Position numbers and translations under genes: made by a program
NCBI GenBank assembly: GCA_965225625.1
Contig: CBDDBH010000021.1
Span: 1-64,000 of the forward strand
DNA length: 64,000 nt
Reading direction: 5' to 3'
Source: CBDDBH01 sp965225625
GTDB lineage: Bacteria; Pseudomonadota; Gammaproteobacteria; JADZEE01
Shown here: piece by piece, positions 34,112-41,652 of the stretch
Layout of the letters: the number at the start of each line of letters is the position of its first letter
How positions within the stretch are numbered: position 1 is the first letter of the stretch
Notes under the pieces: model-generated
Seen by the model: only the letters and a program-made list of their open reading frames with translations
Told to the model about the DNA's origin: nothing
The model's database searches: none

Positions 34112-34902
34112 AGCTGAGTGACAAAGAAGTATTGATCGCTAATTGTCTCTGCGAATTTTGCATAGCTCCACTCGGGGTTCCATTCATTCACCGCCTCGCG
34201 AGCCAGCTCACAGGTTCTAGGCGTTTGTTCCCTTTGAAGTCGTTGGTAAGTGATACATTGGCGCGTCCACGCTAGCGCAAGAGAGCGTTTATACGAACTG
34301 GCGGAAACGGCACCTCCATCTCGGGCCCGTAGAGTGTAAACCAAGTAGCCGGCCTGCACTTCGGGGTTCGCTTCAGCGCTGTAGGCGCGAAATACGTTCG
34401 CTGAGTTTATTTCCACATCGCGAAGTCTAGCTTCGGCATACTCGCGAAAACTCGGTTCCGAATATCGGACGAGTGCAAACATTATTGCTGCCCCCGCCGC
34501 AAACGCACAGGTGGGAATCAAAATCCCCAACTCCCGCAACCCAGCGGTTTCTTCGTGCTTGAGCCGCAAAAGCCAAGACACTAGAAAAAGAACACTTAGC
34601 CCAACAAGGAGGGAAAAGCCCGGCCTAGTAAAAAACCAATGACTCGAAACAATTCCTACAGGCACGGTTAACAGGGTAGCGATTAGGCCAATTATTCCTC
34701 CAACACATTCCCACCGCCAAGCCAAGATAAACCCCACAAGGGCGATGGACACCAAGAAAACTATGACCCATTCACTGCGGCTAGTATATTCCCAGGGCGA
34801 CGTAGCCCAGTAGTAGGGCACCGCCACAACCACGAGAAGCGAACAAGAACGCGCAAGCCAGCGAACGATTCTTGATATACGAATTCGACCTCGATTTGAC
34901 AC
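34066..34902 (-). CDS. Hypothetical cassette-encoded membrane protein
   Basis: 278 residues. Four or five hydrophobic segments are visible in the first 160 residues (SLLVVVAVPYYWA; WVIVFLVSIALVGFILAW; VGGIIGLIATLLTVPVGIV; LLVGLSVLFLVSWLL; LIPTCAFAAGAAIMFALV), then a soluble C-terminal domain of about 120 residues with YSAEANPEVQAGYLVYTLRA and CITYQRLQREQTP. No family recognised. The final residues (NPALEPPRERHVD) are encoded by the attC site. The upstream half is duplicated at 34932-35300. Confidence 0.75.
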   Translation of the reverse strand: MSNRGRIRISRIVRWLARSCSLLVVVAVPYYWATSPWEYTSRSEWVIVFLVSIALVGFILAWRWECVGGIIGLIATLLTVPVGIVSSHWFFTRPGFSLLVGLSVLFLVSWLLRLKHEETAGLRELGILIPTCAFAAGAAIMFALVRYSEPSFREYAEARLRDVEINSANVFRAYSAEANPEVQAGYLVYTLRARDGGAVSASSYKRSLALAWTRQCITYQRLQREQTPRTCELAREAVNEWNPEWSYAKFAETISDQYFFVTQLPNPALEPPRERHVD

Positions 34903-35010
34903 CCTCTCTAATCCTGCTACCTAACGCAAAGCTAACCCGCACTTGACGGCAACTGACCGGAGCGGCAGCGCAGGGAAGGCGCAGTCAAGCGTCGGCGTTG
35001 AGCGCTTTGT
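34625..35010. repeat. 386-bp tandem direct repeat, copy 1
   Basis: Matches 35023-35408 at an offset of 398 bp with one difference seen (ACCGGAG versus ACCGAAG). The repeat covers the first 92 codons of the membrane-protein gene, its upstream DNA and most of an attC site. Copies are separated by only 12 bp. Confidence 0.93.
34919..35010 (-). other. Truncated attC copy within the tandem duplication
   Basis: Same sequence as the attC at 35317-35413 but its right end reads TTTGTAAGTA, so the R'' box is lost. It retains ACCTAAC at 34919-34925. Confidence 0.7.
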
Positions 35011-35300
35011 AAGTACAGACTGCTAGTAAAAAACCAATGACTCGAAACAATTCCTACAGGCACGGTTAACAGGGTAGCGATTAGGCCAATTATTCCTCCA
35101 ACACATTCCCACCGCCAAGCCAAGATAAACCCCACAAGGGCGATGGACACCAAGAAAACTATGACCCATTCACTGCGGCTAGTATATTCCCAGGGCGACG
35201 TAGCCCAGTAGTAGGGCACCGCCACAACCACGAGAAGCGAACAAGAACGCGCAAGCCAGCGAACGATTCTTGATATACGAATTCGACCTCGATTTGACAC
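34932..35300 (-). pseudogene. Truncated copy of the cassette membrane protein
   Basis: 122 codons; the first 92 are identical to the gene at 34066-34902, then the frame runs through the duplicated attC (SSLYLQSAQRRR-like tail). It encodes only the first three membrane segments. It arose by the 386-bp tandem duplication and is not expected to be functional. Confidence 0.85.
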
Positions 35301-35408
35301 CCTCTCTAATCCTGCTACCTAACGCAAAGCTAACCCGCACTTGACGGCAACTGACCGAAGCGGCAGCGCAGGGAAGGCGCAGTCAAGCGTCGGCGTTGAG
35401 CGCTTTGT
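35023..35408. repeat. 386-bp tandem direct repeat, copy 2
   Basis: Partner of 34625-35010, ending in the attC site of the OLD-nuclease cassette. Confidence 0.93.
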
Positions 35409-35413
35409 TATAT
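35317..35413 (-). other. attC site of the OLD-nuclease cassette
   Basis: 97 bp. Plus-strand ends ACCTAAC (35317-35323) and GTTATAT (35407-35413). It belongs to a different attC type from its neighbours, with pairing blocks around TAACGCAAAGC and GCGCTTTGTTA. Its minus-strand R'' ATATAAC is the exact reverse complement of the R' GTTATAT at the other end of the cassette (37362-37356), which proves the cassette limits. Confidence 0.88.
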
Positions 35414-35431
35414 GTATCCTTTCGTTCGAAA

Positions 35432-37327
35432 CTAAGTGGCTAGCCGGCCGATTTCCACAAGCCATTTTTCGATCTCCTCAAATGCACCTCGTTCCACAAT
35501 CCTATCTATGGTCATATTTTCAACCGCTAGAGTATTTAGAAGCTTTTTTTTGCCGTTAGCTCTGTCCTTCTTACTCTCATTGTCCAGGTCCTCCCACTCT
35601 TCTTCCGCAAGAGTGTGAAGCTTTTTCGCCGTTTCGATCGGTACGTCTATTTCGTCCGTAATCGGCCCCAATAGTACGCCAAGCGTGCCATTAGCCGCAT
35701 ACGATTCCTCAATTGCAAGATGGTGAAGGTAATTCTCCAGTTCCGACTTACTGGTATTGAACGCGATCTTTCGTGAGTCGTTTTCTTCGTTGATTCGCTG
35801 CACTACAGCTCTGTGTTCCGCGACATCGTTGTCGTAAATATGGACTTCAGCCTTTCCCAACCCAGCCAGGTGCTTTTGTTCTACATAGTGCTTGAGAGCA
35901 GATCCGCCCGTAATTACGTACCCAACTCGATTTGTGTCTCCCAAATTGATTATCTCCGCATCGTTTTCGCTAAGTATCTTGCTATATCGCTTTAGAGCAT
36001 TTACATCGTGATTTCCTTCGACGTAGACCAAAACCCGAACGGTTTCAGAAGGATTAGGAAGAATGCCTAAGGCACGTACAATTTTCTCAATAACATCTTC
36101 GTTATCGCTCTGGGTATTCGATGCCCTCCCGTATTCGATTGTGACCTCGGCGTTTTCATTCAGCGAAACGAAACGCAAAGACCCAATCGGAATTTCTCGT
36201 GCGAGATTCGCACTATGCGTCGTGAATAAGACTTGCACATCAATCTGTTCACTTAATTCCGTAAGCGCATTAACAACCATCTTCTGATGGTCCGGATGCT
36301 GGGACGCTTCCGGTTCTTCTATCGCGTAAATTATTGACGGTGCGTCAGATTCGATCTTTCGTCGTTCAGCCTGGGCCTGGAAAAAACTTAGAATCACGAG
36401 CCGTCTAACGCCGCTACCGCGTTTGTTGAGGGGTATATCATTTTCGTTTAGTAGCGTCAGATCAAAGACTTTCGAATAGTTAGGGTTCTTACCAAATTCA
36501 GATTTCAGGGTCTCAGCAATCGACTCGTCGATATCCTTCAGCTTCTCGATAGTCCGATCCGCAACGTCCGTAGAAAACTCTTTCACTCGTTCTTCAATCT
36601 GGGCTAATAGATCTTTTATATCCGGGAGTGCAAGCGCCTCATCAATCGCAGCCTGCAACGGATCCTTAATTACACCGTCTTTATCGTCGAAACTCTTATC
36701 CGTTTTGAACAGGGAATACACCGGCAACAACTTTTTCAGCGACCCCCAAATCGTCTTCAAATTATCTTCAGCATCTACCCCGCCATCCACCTTTAGTTCG
36801 GTTAGAACACGTTCACCGCCAACCGCATTTCGAATAATTTCTCGAATGAGCGGGTTCTTTCTTTTATCGATATCGTCCAGATTGACTTCGAGTTGTTCAG
36901 CCAAATTTTTCAGGCGCGTATTCTTTAGACTCAGGAGATTTCCTAGGCGTTCGTCGTTCGGCTGATTCCCCATCAGGAATACCGCGGTCGATTTCCGTTT
37001 TCCAAACGTCACGGTTTTCCGTATTTCCAACTGCTCATCCGGGTTTAGAATGCCCTCTGCTCGTGGCGAGGTTGCTACGGCAGTGTCGAGAATGACTTCT
37101 GGCGGCACTCCGTCGAAAACGCACGTAATACTGACGACTTGGGAATCAGCATTGGCCGAAAGATCTGACGGGTCAATTGCGTCATTGAAGAAGGCGTCCA
37201 TCGCATCGAGGATCGCCGACTTTCCAATGTCGTTCTTTCCGATTATTGCCGTGAGGTCATTTAGGTGGATCTCAGTCTCTACTTGATAACAGCGAAAGTT
37301 CTTCAACTTGACCCTGACTAGGCGCAT
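35432..37327 (-). CDS. OLD-family ATP-dependent endonuclease (AAA ATPase plus TOPRIM)
   Basis: 631 residues from an ATG preceded by AAGGA. N-terminal SMC/RecF-like ATPase: MRLVRVKLKNFRCY, Walker A IIGKNDIGKSAILDAMDAFF, late signature-type KRGSGVRRLVILSFFQAQ, Walker B IIYAIEEPEASQHPDHQ and VLFTTHSANLAREI. C-terminal TOPRIM nuclease: VLVYVEGNHDVNALKRYSK (Glu), HIYDNDVAEHR (DxD) and SKSELENYLH. This is the architecture of P2 OLD and Gabija GajA, phage-defence nucleases. No GajB-like helicase or reverse transcriptase follows, so it is probably a stand-alone OLD. It fills a whole cassette. Confidence 0.92.
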   Translation of the reverse strand: MRLVRVKLKNFRCYQVETEIHLNDLTAIIGKNDIGKSAILDAMDAFFNDAIDPSDLSANADSQVVSITCVFDGVPPEVILDTAVATSPRAEGILNPDEQLEIRKTVTFGKRKSTAVFLMGNQPNDERLGNLLSLKNTRLKNLAEQLEVNLDDIDKRKNPLIREIIRNAVGGERVLTELKVDGGVDAEDNLKTIWGSLKKLLPVYSLFKTDKSFDDKDGVIKDPLQAAIDEALALPDIKDLLAQIEERVKEFSTDVADRTIEKLKDIDESIAETLKSEFGKNPNYSKVFDLTLLNENDIPLNKRGSGVRRLVILSFFQAQAERRKIESDAPSIIYAIEEPEASQHPDHQKMVVNALTELSEQIDVQVLFTTHSANLAREIPIGSLRFVSLNENAEVTIEYGRASNTQSDNEDVIEKIVRALGILPNPSETVRVLVYVEGNHDVNALKRYSKILSENDAEIINLGDTNRVGYVITGGSALKHYVEQKHLAGLGKAEVHIYDNDVAEHRAVVQRINEENDSRKIAFNTSKSELENYLHHLAIEESYAANGTLGVLLGPITDEIDVPIETAKKLHTLAEEEWEDLDNESKKDRANGKKKLLNTLAVENMTIDRIVERGAFEEIEKWLVEIGRLAT

Positions 37328-37466
37328 TACGATCTTCCTTGGCGAGCCTCAATACATATAACGACTAAGCTGAGCCGCGCGCCACGATGTTTCGGATTTA
37401 ATTGACATACTTTTCCGCGTCGGCTCCAGGGCCTTGTATGACACTACTGACCTCCAGTCCGATAGA

Positions 37467-37607
37467 GTGAGGCCCGTAACTTGTTACCAGCAAACTACCG
37501 ACCCGGCAGCCCGATCCAGCGTCGGCTCTGCCTAGGCAAGACCGTTAACCAGCGAGCGGCGCCGGGTCGACCCGATTGATTAACTCGAACAGTCGAATGG
37601 GCCTCAC
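37467..37607 (+). ncRNA. Putative bridge RNA of the IS110-like element
   Basis: Predicted from sequence. GTGAGGCCC (37467-37475) and GGGCCTCAC (37599-37607) form a perfect 9-bp closing stem. Inside, GCGTCGGCTC (37519-37528) equals the target top strand left of the insertion (37417-37426), and TAACCAGCGA (37546-37555) is the reverse complement of the right flank TCGCTGGTTA (38607-38616). Between them lies the palindrome TGCCTAGGCA. IS110 bridge RNAs have left and right target guides in this order and polarity. The 3-nt CAG not covered by either guide is exactly the trinucleotide shared by both junctions. The donor-binding loop could not be resolved by eye. Confidence 0.75.
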
Positions 37608-37636
37608 GAGCCCGAATCTAGCAAGGGTGAGTTGTT

Positions 37637-38584
37637 ATGACAATCAAGGATAAGCGTATCAATGTAGGTGTCGATGTCGGTAAGGACGTGGTGGACGTTT
37701 ATGTCTGGGAAAGGCGCCTGGCACTTCAAGCGGCTAATGAGCCCAAGGCCATCCGTAAGCTAGTGACACGCCTGGCCCGCTACCCGGTCGCCCGCATCGT
37801 GGTAGAAGCCACGGGACGTTACGAACGGCTGCTGGTGGAGGCGGCCATCGATAAGCAATTGCCGATTGTCGTCGTCAATCCGCTCAACGTACGCCGCTAC
37901 GCCGGCGCCATCGGCCAGTTGGCTAAAACCGATGCCATCGATGCCCGGCTCATCGCCGAGTTTGCCGCACGGGTACAACCCCAGGTCATACCCCACACGG
38001 ACAAAAAAGTCCTTCAGGTAAAGGACTTAATCGCCCGGCGACGCCAACTCGTCGATATGCGCACCATGGAGATGAATCGCGCGCACATCATGCCCGCTGC
38101 CCTGCAGCGTTCACACCGCGCCGTGATCAAAACCCTCGATAAGGAGATCCAGTGGACCGAAGCCCGTCTCAGCCAACTCATCGCTCAGGTCACCGAATGG
38201 GCGGCAACACACCGCCAATTGGCTTCCGTCCCCGGTGTCGGCGACACCCTTATCTACACGCTGCTTGGGGACTTGCCTGAGCTGGGCAAACTCAACCAAA
38301 AACAAATCGCGGCCCTCGTCGGCGTAGCCCCTATCAATCGTGATAGCGGTCGCCTTCGGGGTAAACGGCGCATCAAAGGCGGGCGCGCAACCGTGCGCAC
38401 AGTTCTGTACATGGCCACGCTCAGTGCGACCCAGCACAACCCCGTCATTCGCGCCTTCTATCGACGCTTACTCGCCACCGGAAAACACAAGAAAGTCGCT
38501 CTGACTGCTTGCATGCGTAAATTCATCACCATCCTCAACGCCATGGTCAGAGACGGCAACAACTGGAGTGAAAAATATGCCTGA
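37637..38584 (+). CDS. IS110-family DEDD transposase (bridge-RNA-guided recombinase)
   Basis: 315 residues. RuvC-like DEDD residues: VGVDVGKDVVDVYV, VVEATGRYERLL, KTDAIDARLIAEF; C-terminal Tnp20 domain with the catalytic-serine region, VPGVGDTLIYTLLGDLPELG, GVAPINRDSGRLRGKRRIKG. The noncoding region is 5' of the gene, so this is the IS110 group and not IS1111. It is oriented opposite to the cassette genes. It should catalyse RNA-guided insertion into attC. Confidence 0.94.
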   Translation: MTIKDKRINVGVDVGKDVVDVYVWERRLALQAANEPKAIRKLVTRLARYPVARIVVEATGRYERLLVEAAIDKQLPIVVVNPLNVRRYAGAIGQLAKTDAIDARLIAEFAARVQPQVIPHTDKKVLQVKDLIARRRQLVDMRTMEMNRAHIMPAALQRSHRAVIKTLDKEIQWTEARLSQLIAQVTEWAATHRQLASVPGVGDTLIYTLLGDLPELGKLNQKQIAALVGVAPINRDSGRLRGKRRIKGGRATVRTVLYMATLSATQHNPVIRAFYRRLLATGKHKKVALTACMRKFITILNAMVRDGNNWSEKYA

Positions 38585-38666
38585 TTAGCGAACTTGCAAA
38601 TCACAGTCGCTGGTTAGGCGGCACAGCTACCCCGCCTATCCCCGGCATATGCGGTACCAGAAGAAT

Positions 38667-39239
38667 CTAGTGCTGATTGTTGTCATTGAAATACTTGCGC
38701 ATGTAATTTGCGTAATCTTTCTTAGAGAATCTACCCTTTTTTGTTTTAACCTCGTACTTGTGCACTCCTACCCTATCTGGATGAAACAAATATACGTCCG
38801 GGAAAAAGGTCGTCCCTTCAACTGTACCGTTTTCGTCGATTCTCGCCATCGCAGGAGCCCACCTTGGAGGACTGATGCCCGATTGTCGGTCCCTGCTATG
38901 CTGTAAATCCAGGGCAACACGTTGGAGCATAACTATTCGTGTTCCAGCGAAAGCTTGCTCTATGTTTTTTCTTTTCATCAAACTCCGCACAGCTCTACAG
39001 TGAGAGGAAGCATCGCGATAAATATAGATATACGCAGTCAACCCCTTTTCTCGAGCGAGAAGATGTTGCCTCCTGAGATAGACCGTGATGTCCTCTTCGT
39101 AATCGTAATCGTGCACCCAGCTGGCAGGAAGGATTGCCGGGACTTTGGGTGCAGCAAAGCCATTGGCGGTAATGAGGATGATTGCGAGGGCGAGAACGAT
39201 AATGGTGCAGAACTTCTCACGACCTATCCGTTGTCTCAT
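38667..39239 (-). CDS. Secreted thioredoxin-like cassette protein
   Basis: 190 residues from the ATG at 39239, giving a signal peptide (FCTIIVLALAIILITANGFA). The mature part has a strand-helix pattern AYIYIYRDASSHCRAVRSLM, KRKNIEQAFAGTRIVMLQRV, later PAMARIDENGTVEGTTFFPD, resembling a thioredoxin fold with a single cysteine (SSHC) in the place of the CxxC. Function unknown; perhaps a periplasmic redox or binding protein. Its attC is the one split by the IS110-like element. Confidence 0.65.
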   Translation of the reverse strand: MRQRIGREKFCTIIVLALAIILITANGFAAPKVPAILPASWVHDYDYEEDITVYLRRQHLLAREKGLTAYIYIYRDASSHCRAVRSLMKRKNIEQAFAGTRIVMLQRVALDLQHSRDRQSGISPPRWAPAMARIDENGTVEGTTFFPDVYLFHPDRVGVHKYEVKTKKGRFSKKDYANYMRKYFNDNNQH

Positions 39240-39333
39240 ACCTTCGCGCTCTCTGGCTAGCGACGGTCGTCGCCTAACAGCAGGCAATTGCTGAACCCGT
39301 GCACTCAACGAAATCAACCCACTTTTTTGTGCC

Positions 39334-39442
39334 GCCTAACGCTAGGATAACCGGCGCGTTACAGCGCGCCTCTTTGGAGCGAAAATGCGAAGCTGCTCCA
39401 AAGAAGCGCGCTGTAACGCGCCGGTTGATCCATTTGTTAGGC
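39334..39442 (-). other. attC site with long perfect hairpin
   Basis: 109 bp with ends GCCTAAC (39334-39340) and GTTAGGC (39436-39442). Between them a 21-bp perfect stem (39349-39369 with 39406-39426) is followed after a C-A mismatch by a 10-bp stem TCTTTGGAGC (39371-39380) with GCTCCAAAGA (39395-39404). It is of a different type from the 87-bp sites. Confidence 0.88.
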
Positions 39443-39443
39443 G

Positions 39444-40169
39444 TCATTTCGCTAATCGCTCCATTAGCACTCGGACTTCGGCTACGATTCTCTCGTGCAC
39501 CATTCCGCCTTCGCTTGATGAATCATAGATCGACTTAGGCGAATAGCGAATCGAGCGGAATTTTGGCTTTCGTCCGTTATGTAGTTGCTCCCAAAGGACA
39601 TCGTGAAACTGCACGAGAAAAGACGAAAGACGCCATAGCTCGCGTTTCGTTCCGCCTGCAAACAATTCTGTGACTTCTGTGTGGTCAATTTTCTCTCGGT
39701 GCGCGAGGTATTTATCTCTTACGGGTTTGATGGAGCGTTCATATATCGCCCGATATTTCGCTACCTTTTCGCGCAGAAACTCTACGTCCTTAGCGGTAGG
39801 GTAGTGTGCTCGTTCTAAGTACTCGGCGAGCCACTCGGGATCGCTCGTTTTGCCATCGCGTTTTCGTTCGGCAAGTTTGCTTCTAGAGAACAGCTGCAGG
39901 TTCCGCTCAAAGCTCCCGACCATATTATCTATCGTGTACCTTGCACCTTGATCGAAAACGCGACCGAGCGAAATATAGCCAGCGAGTTGAAATCCCGCAC
40001 TACTCGTAATCCAGAAGAGAGGCGTTTCATTCAATCGGCCTAGGAGCCGATCGGATCTCGACGCTGCATGCTGCACGGCCATGTCTGCATAGACATATCG
40101 TGCAATGTACTCGGCCTCATGCCTGAAGTTTTCGAGCTGCGGCTCAAATTTTCGGTGGTGAGCCATCAA
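39444..40169 (-). CDS. AbiU2/HEPN-like cassette protein
   Basis: 241 residues, mostly helical, no membrane segment. The middle (LNETPLFWITSSAGFQLAGY, ISLGRVFDQGARYTIDNM) and the motif IKPVRDKYLAHREK resemble the AbiU2-like HEPN domain, whose R-x4-6-H motif is the RNase site of many abortive-infection and toxin proteins. This identification rests on motif memory only. If right, it is another defence or toxin gene in the array. It has no recognisable partner in its cassette. Confidence 0.6.
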   Translation of the reverse strand: MMAHHRKFEPQLENFRHEAEYIARYVYADMAVQHAASRSDRLLGRLNETPLFWITSSAGFQLAGYISLGRVFDQGARYTIDNMVGSFERNLQLFSRSKLAERKRDGKTSDPEWLAEYLERAHYPTAKDVEFLREKVAKYRAIYERSIKPVRDKYLAHREKIDHTEVTELFAGGTKRELWRLSSFLVQFHDVLWEQLHNGRKPKFRSIRYSPKSIYDSSSEGGMVHERIVAEVRVLMERLAK

Positions 40170-40330
40170 GACGCCTAACGACTAAGCTGAGCCGCGCGCC
40201 ACGATGTTGCAGTTTTAAACGACATAGCTTTTCCGCGTCGGCTCCAGCGATAGCATGGACTCCTCCACAAAGAACGATAAATTAGACACGCCACATGTTC
40301 TAACAAAGTCATCGTAGAGGAGTCCATGAC

Positions 40331-41365
40331 ATGAAGCTTAACCTGGTTGGTATTGATCTTTCAAAATGCGTCTTCCAATTATCGATTACAGATAGCAAGC
40401 ATCACATCGTCTCGAGAAAGCGTTTATCACGCAGTCAATTTCGTCGTTGGCTAGTCACCACCGAGCCGATGCATCTTGCCATGGAAGCCTGCGGCACCAG
40501 TCATTATTGGGGTCGCACCGCATCAGTCCTTGGTCATGAAGTGACACTGCTCCATGCGAGATACGTCAAAGCGTATGTTCGTCGCAATAAAACCGATGCC
40601 GCCGATGCCCACGCCCTCATCCAAGCCATCCAAGACCACGACCTAAAACCGATACCGGTGAAAAGTGAAGCGCACCAAGCATTGCAATCCATCCATCGTA
40701 TTCGAGAACAATGGAAGTGCGCACGGGTCGCCAGGATCAATGAAGCACGCGGGCTGTTGGCAGAATTTGGTCTCACCCTACCCGACAATGTGTCTACGCC
40801 ACGACTGCGTGGGGCAGCAGAGAAAACCCCACCGTTACTTCAACCCACCTTGGGGGCACTGATTGATGAAATCGATGCCCTGACGGCACGAGTGGAACAA
40901 GTCAATAACGTCTTGAAGGCATCTGCAGCGCAAGACGATAATTGCCAGTCGTTGATGCAGATCGCCGGTGTCGGCATCATCACCGCCACTGCAGCGGTGG
41001 CTAGAGTACCCAACATTCATGCGTTTCCTCGCGGCAAAAGTTTCGCTTCCTGGCTTGGATTAACCTGCCGGGAATACAGCTCAGGCTCAACGCGTCGCCT
41101 GGGCCCGATTTCAAAAAATGGTGATTGCTATCTACGCACATTGATTATCCATGGGGCCCGCTCTGCGCTACTGGCCGCGAAACGCAAGGCCAAGTCGAAA
41201 CGAACACTCACCCACGTCGAACAGTGGGCCATCAACACAGAGCAACGTGTCGGGCACAACAAAGCAACCGTCGCATTGGCCAATAAAATGGCGCGCATTA
41301 TGTGGGCCGTTTGGACTCGACAAGAACCCTTTAACGGCAACGATGCCTTGCGCTTCGCCGCCTAA
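40331..41365 (+). CDS. IS1111-group IS110-family transposase
   Basis: 344 residues. DEDD residues: LVGIDLSKCVFQLSI, AMEACGTSHYWGRTA, KTDAADAHALIQAI; C-terminal Tnp20 region IAGVGIITATAAVARVPNIH, FASWLGLTCREYSSGSTRRL, GDCYLRTLIIHGARSAL. Only low similarity to the other IS110-family transposase 1.7 kb away, so the two elements arrived independently. Complete, with no frameshift seen. Confidence 0.95.
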   Translation: MKLNLVGIDLSKCVFQLSITDSKHHIVSRKRLSRSQFRRWLVTTEPMHLAMEACGTSHYWGRTASVLGHEVTLLHARYVKAYVRRNKTDAADAHALIQAIQDHDLKPIPVKSEAHQALQSIHRIREQWKCARVARINEARGLLAEFGLTLPDNVSTPRLRGAAEKTPPLLQPTLGALIDEIDALTARVEQVNNVLKASAAQDDNCQSLMQIAGVGIITATAAVARVPNIHAFPRGKSFASWLGLTCREYSSGSTRRLGPISKNGDCYLRTLIIHGARSALLAAKRKAKSKRTLTHVEQWAINTEQRVGHNKATVALANKMARIMWAVWTRQEPFNGNDALRFAA

Positions 41366-41631
41366 ACCTTATTCAACCCACCACAGGTGATGCGTGACTT
41401 ATTTTATTGACGGTACTCACGGTTCAACCGTGCTACCCATAAGACCGATAACCATGCTGGTTCTTTCAAGTACGATTCAACGATAGGTTTCGGGTAGTGC
41501 GGATCTCTCTCATGGCCCGCCGGCACGTCCGGCACAAACAAAGGCCGAATACGCGTTTGCACACCTATTTACCGGTCAATGAAGTCGCCGCGCAAAATTA
41601 AACGGTAATTAATATCGATTAACTATTGACT
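41366..41631 (+). other. Noncoding right end of the IS1111-like element, possible bridge-RNA region
   Basis: No gene. Contains hairpins such as CACGGTT-CAA-CCGTG and GCCGG-CACGT-CCGGC. In IS1111-type elements the guide RNA is encoded at this end. I could not find a pair of target guides as clear as in the IS110-like element; only ACACCTA matches the complement of the right flank TAGGTGT. Confidence 0.4.
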
Positions 41632-41652
41632 GAGGAGTCCATACGCGCCTGG

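Larger units (their letters stand above)
37430..38606 (+). mobile_element. IS110-like insertion sequence inside an attC site, about 1,177 bp
   Basis: It consists of a 207-bp noncoding left end, one DEDD transposase gene and about 20 bp at the right end, the layout of the IS110 group. No terminal inverted repeats and no target duplication beyond a shared CAG (37427-37429 and 38604-38606). The exact boundary within CAG cannot be fixed. Confidence 0.88.
37356..38619 (-). other. attC site interrupted by the IS110-like element
   Basis: Left part 37356-37429 starts ATATAAC and holds GCTGAGCCGCGCGCC and GCGTCGGCTCCAG; right part 38604-38619 reads CAGTCGCTGGTTAGGC. Joining the parts over the shared CAG gives GCGTCGGCTC-CAG-TCGCTGGTTA followed by GGC, with the same spacing between CTCCAG and the terminal box as in uninterrupted sites. 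Confidence 0.9.
40250..41647 (+). mobile_element. IS1111-group IS110-family element inside an attC site, about 1.4 kb
   Basis: Subterminal 11-bp inverted repeats ATGGACTCCTC (40255-40265) and GAGGAGTCCAT (41632-41642) with short outer tails, a short left end and a 280-bp noncoding right end are the hallmarks of the IS1111 group. An extra copy GAGGAGTCCAT lies at 40317-40327, right before the transposase start, and could pair with the left repeat. IS1111-attC elements are known to target attC. Confidence 0.9.

Noticed and set aside
35432..37327. Gabija system
   Set aside because: GajA-like architecture is present but no GajB helicase gene follows; the cassette ends with this gene.
41366..41631. 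Clear target guides in the IS1111-like right end
   Set aside because: Only a 7-nt match to the right flank complement was found, away from the insertion point; this is not enough to claim a programmed pair.
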